Of a stretch of DNA of 64,000 bases, positions 61,355-64,000 are shown piece after piece (positions within the stretch are counted from its first letter, which is position 1; each line of letters opens with the position of its first letter). The translations under genes and the position numbers were made by a program. A model generated the notes under the pieces. The model worked only from the letters and a program-made list of their open reading frames with translations. It did not search any database and was not told where the DNA came from. The DNA is from Nemopilema nomurai (lineage: Eukaryota; Cnidaria; Scyphozoa; Rhizostomeae; Rhizostomatidae), in contig PEDN01001355.1 of NCBI GenBank assembly GCA_003864495.1, positions 186,001 to 250,000 on the forward strand. Direction: 5' to 3'.

Positions 61355-63052
61355 TTTCTTATAATCGTGACTGGAAAACTTTTTTTAGAGCCCAGTTTTC
61401 ACTTTGTGGTGATTTTGATAGCTTTTTGATATCTTGAAATCAAGATGGCGACGTGAATCTGAAATTTTATCTTTAATTCATTTTGACTATAAAGGCGCTG
61501 AATACCCGTATTTTTTACAGCTCAATATATTTCATGACACTGGTAACCAAGGAAATAAGTGCGTCCATATTTGTTATGATTTCTCAGGGCTAGTGATGAT
61601 GTACAGCAATCACTAATTTTAAATTTGTCATATTTTTCAGGCACATGTACCATAAAGCGGCTTTTGCAGTTTACTGTGTAGGAGTTAGAGGTTTTGCAAA
61701 AATTGCTGAAGATATGTTGAATTATTGTGAAGTCTTAAATAAATTTAACTGACATTTTTGGCTTTAATCACTCTAAATTTGTAAAGAGGAATATGACACT
61801 AATTACCAAACTTTGTTGTCGGTCTGGAGGAGCATCCCCGAACTAGATGACTTCGATAGCAAATCGTTGACTGATTCTCTTCCCAGACAGACCAGACTGG
61901 CGGAACACAACCTGCACGCGGAACTTACCCAATCTTGCGTACATTCCAGAGACAAAACTCGTTTTAGCAGACAGTCTGAAAGTGTCTGGGTGCAATAGCT
62001 TCTGGATGTGATTAACTGGTTCTTGTACCTGCTGCATGGTAGATGCCAAACATCAACCTCTGCTGTGTTGTTTAGGCCAACCCGTCGGTGGAAGAGGAAC
62101 CAAAACTCTTTTAAGTTTCTGACCAAAATTTTCAACTGCCAAAGATGGATGTTGGTAAGTAATCGAATAGCCTTTTAGACCAAAGAGGGATAACTTTAAA
62201 TTTGTCCTTTGATGGAGTTTATAGCGAAATTACCCTGACCATAATTGCACAGGTCTACTTATTTGATTTTATGTTTAAATTTTGGGGGAGATTTTCGTTA
62301 AAAGTATCAAGTTCATTTCATTTCTCGCATGCCTTTGATGTTTTTATGGGAATTGGTTAATTCTTTTCCAGTTATCAAGACATTTCACAAGCCTTAGTAT
62401 TTTGATAATTATGCAAAATTTATTGATTTCAAATTAAGAAGATGATTTATTTCCTTTTTTGTACGATAGTAGGTCGAAGCTTAATTCTATTATTGTTGGC
62501 ATCTGGTTATGCCAAGGTAATACCTAGGATATTTCAGGAATTCTAATTTTGAGCTAAGGGGGATTCAATTCAAAAAGCAAAATATGCTTTCGTCTGTATG
62601 ACCACCTGTTTGTTGAATCTAATTAAATATTAACTGAGTGTTAACTGTTTAAGGATTGTCATTCTTGTCAGGTGCGCATATTTCCATAATTACGATCCAC
62701 GCTAAAAGTTGTGCTTTTTGCATTGGTACCTGCTTCTTAAAGAAATTCATGCTAAGTGCAAGGAAAATAATGAGCTCACATTGGCTTTGGAAAAAGTGAA
62801 AAGAAATTCAACCCTTTAATTTGGAACTGGTTGTCTTCTTTTTACAAATTCATATCCAGTTATTCATCTTACATTTATCCTAAAGATTCAAGTTTTTTTA
62901 GATGACCTGTTTCTTATATAATATGATTGTCTACTTTCCATCTAATTTTTACCTGATGCTTTTGTATTAGGTTTGTTCCATTCCCTTCATCAACCTTTGG
63001 TTTTAATTGCTTTGTGGTTTTCCTGAAGTTTTTCAGGATTCAAATATTTGAC

Positions 63053-64000
63053 ATGCGCACTAAAATCTTGCCTTTAAAAATAGAGCCAGCTCCTACTCAC
63101 GATGAAAGCAAGTACAATTGTTTGTCAAATTTATACATTGAAAAGAAGATTGGAAAAGGACAGTTCTCTGAAGTTTATAGAGCAAAGTGTCTCATTGATA
63201 ATGAAACAGTGGCCTTGAAAAAGATTCAGGTAAATTCGTTCACATTTTGCCAGAATTTAGAGTGGAACTATTCGTTTTTGTGTTTTTTCTGAAGTCTTTC
63301 ACTGATAAGTACACCTTATTCATGTTGCACATGCAAAATTCAATAACGAGAAGTGACACTGATAAAATCATTACTTTTTTGCTGTTATCAGCATGTATGG
63401 GAAATGGGAATCAGTTCTGAATCAATATTTTTCAAAATGGTGTGATATGTATGAAATTCTGCAATTCAAGGGGGGGGGGGGGGGTGGAAGTTGTTTAAAA
63501 GTTTTCAAATTTAAACGTTAAGCTTGCTTTCTCACTGACATCCCTTGTTGGATTGCTTTAAGAAAACCAATTGTTGGCAACCTAAAAGATGCTTGTGAGA
63601 TTGTTGGTCTTTTAATCTCCATAATCATTCTAGATTTTTCAAATCATGGACCACAAGGCAAGGAATGACTGCATAAAAGAAATAGAGCTCTTAAAGGTAA
63701 GGAATCAAATAGCCCAACTATTTGAAGGGCGCTAAGCTGTTTTGTTGGTAAGTCGAAAGGGCCTTCCATGGCAAATTAACATGCCGCATTGAAAGTGGTA
63801 GCCAGATGATTTTTAACCTTTTTTTGAAAAAGAACAAAAGCATATAGCTCCCTTTGTACAGGTATGTACATTGTTTTGAAGTCATTGTTGCCATGGAGAT
63901 CTCTGCACCAACACAATGTACAGTTGCAATCCAATCCAAGTCAAGAAACAATACATTTTTACATAGACATTTAGATTCAAAGTAGAATCTTAAATATTTA
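63053..64000 (+). CDS. NEK6/NEK7-type serine/threonine kinase, 5' end only
   Basis: NEK6 and NEK7 are mitotic kinases acting downstream of NEK9 in spindle formation. Two coding exons are inside the window: 63037-63229 (ATG at 63053, acceptor TTTTTCAG) and 63634-63696; the rest lies beyond the right edge. Exon 1 encodes a short non-conserved head, MRTKILPLKIEPAPTHDESK, then YIEKKIGKGQFSEVYRA with the glycine-rich loop GKGQFSEV and VALKK with the ATP-anchoring Lys. Human NEK7 reads FRIEKKIGRGQFSEVYRAAC and VALKKVQ. Exon 2 gives IFQIMDHKARNDCIKEIELL, matching IFDLMDAKARADCIKEIDLL, including the alpha-C Glu. NEK6 and NEK7 cannot be told apart from this part; an invertebrate may have one ancestral gene. 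Both exons are in frame. Confidence 0.93.
63470..63484. repeat. G15 homopolymer in NEK intron 1
   Basis: Fifteen consecutive G's in the intron between the two NEK coding exons. Confidence 0.95.

Larger units (their letters stand above)
58505..63052. other. Intergenic DNA leading to the NEK gene
   Basis: No recognised coding exon. It contains a transposon-end-like motif at 61340 with G/C-richer flanks (about 61160-61360). It also holds the likely NEK 5'UTR exon(s): the stretch to 62153 ends GATGTTG/GTAAGT, a strong donor, and a frame through it meets a stop, so it is read as untranslated. The acceptor at 63036 opens the first coding exon. Confidence 0.4.

Noticed and set aside
61803..62155. 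Open frames on both strands near 62 kb as a first NEK coding exon
   Set aside because: The frame that would join the 63037 exon in phase runs into a stop a few codons upstream with no ATG, so the stretch is better read as 5'UTR or not transcribed.
1..64000. CRISPR arrays, rRNA and standard tRNA genes
   Set aside because: None was seen; the repeats present are tandem duplications, microsatellites and transposon fragments in animal DNA.

Overview
The window is nuclear DNA of an animal. Genes are split by GT-AG introns, the non-coding DNA is AT-rich, and the protein set is metazoan. Proteins, intron density and repeat ends would suit an invertebrate such as an anthozoan cnidarian, but I cannot fix the species from the sequence.

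Layout, left to right. (1) 1389-20190, minus: PNUTS/PPP1R10, a nuclear PP1-targeting subunit, rebuilt from 29 small exons that stay in frame from start to stop. (2) 21126-21791, plus: intronless oligoribonuclease REXO2, divergent from PNUTS. (3) 23834-25036, minus: intronless arrestin-domain (alpha-arrestin) protein. (4) 27032-29319, minus: ZIP7/SLC39A7 zinc transporter, with an apparent 2-base frame disruption in its His-rich repeat. (5) 32424-35341, plus: mitochondrial ribosomal protein mS33. (6) 36593-37669, minus: intronless class A GPCR with atypical motifs. (7) 40909-44965, minus: FAM20B glycosaminoglycan xylosylkinase, 8 exons. (8) 45342-50399, plus: Mediator subunit MED27, 8 exons, head to head with FAM20B. 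(9) 54454-58504, plus: a three-exon gene I do not recognise. It encodes a 215-residue protein with an N-myristoylation/palmitoylation-type start, PKA-type phosphosites and a C-terminal amphipathic helix fitting the AKAP RII-binding pattern. (10) 63053 to the right edge, plus: the first two coding exons of a NEK6/7-type kinase.

These are mostly unrelated housekeeping and signalling genes, not one operon-like system. The clearest regulatory links are two divergent gene pairs, PNUTS/REXO2 and FAM20B/MED27. The most novel item is gene 9, a candidate lipid-anchored PKA-scaffold protein. Intergenic and intronic DNA holds tandem duplications (56, 57 and 44 bp units), microsatellites, long G/C homopolymers and candidate ends of DNA transposons. 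I saw no CRISPR array, rRNA or convincing tRNA.
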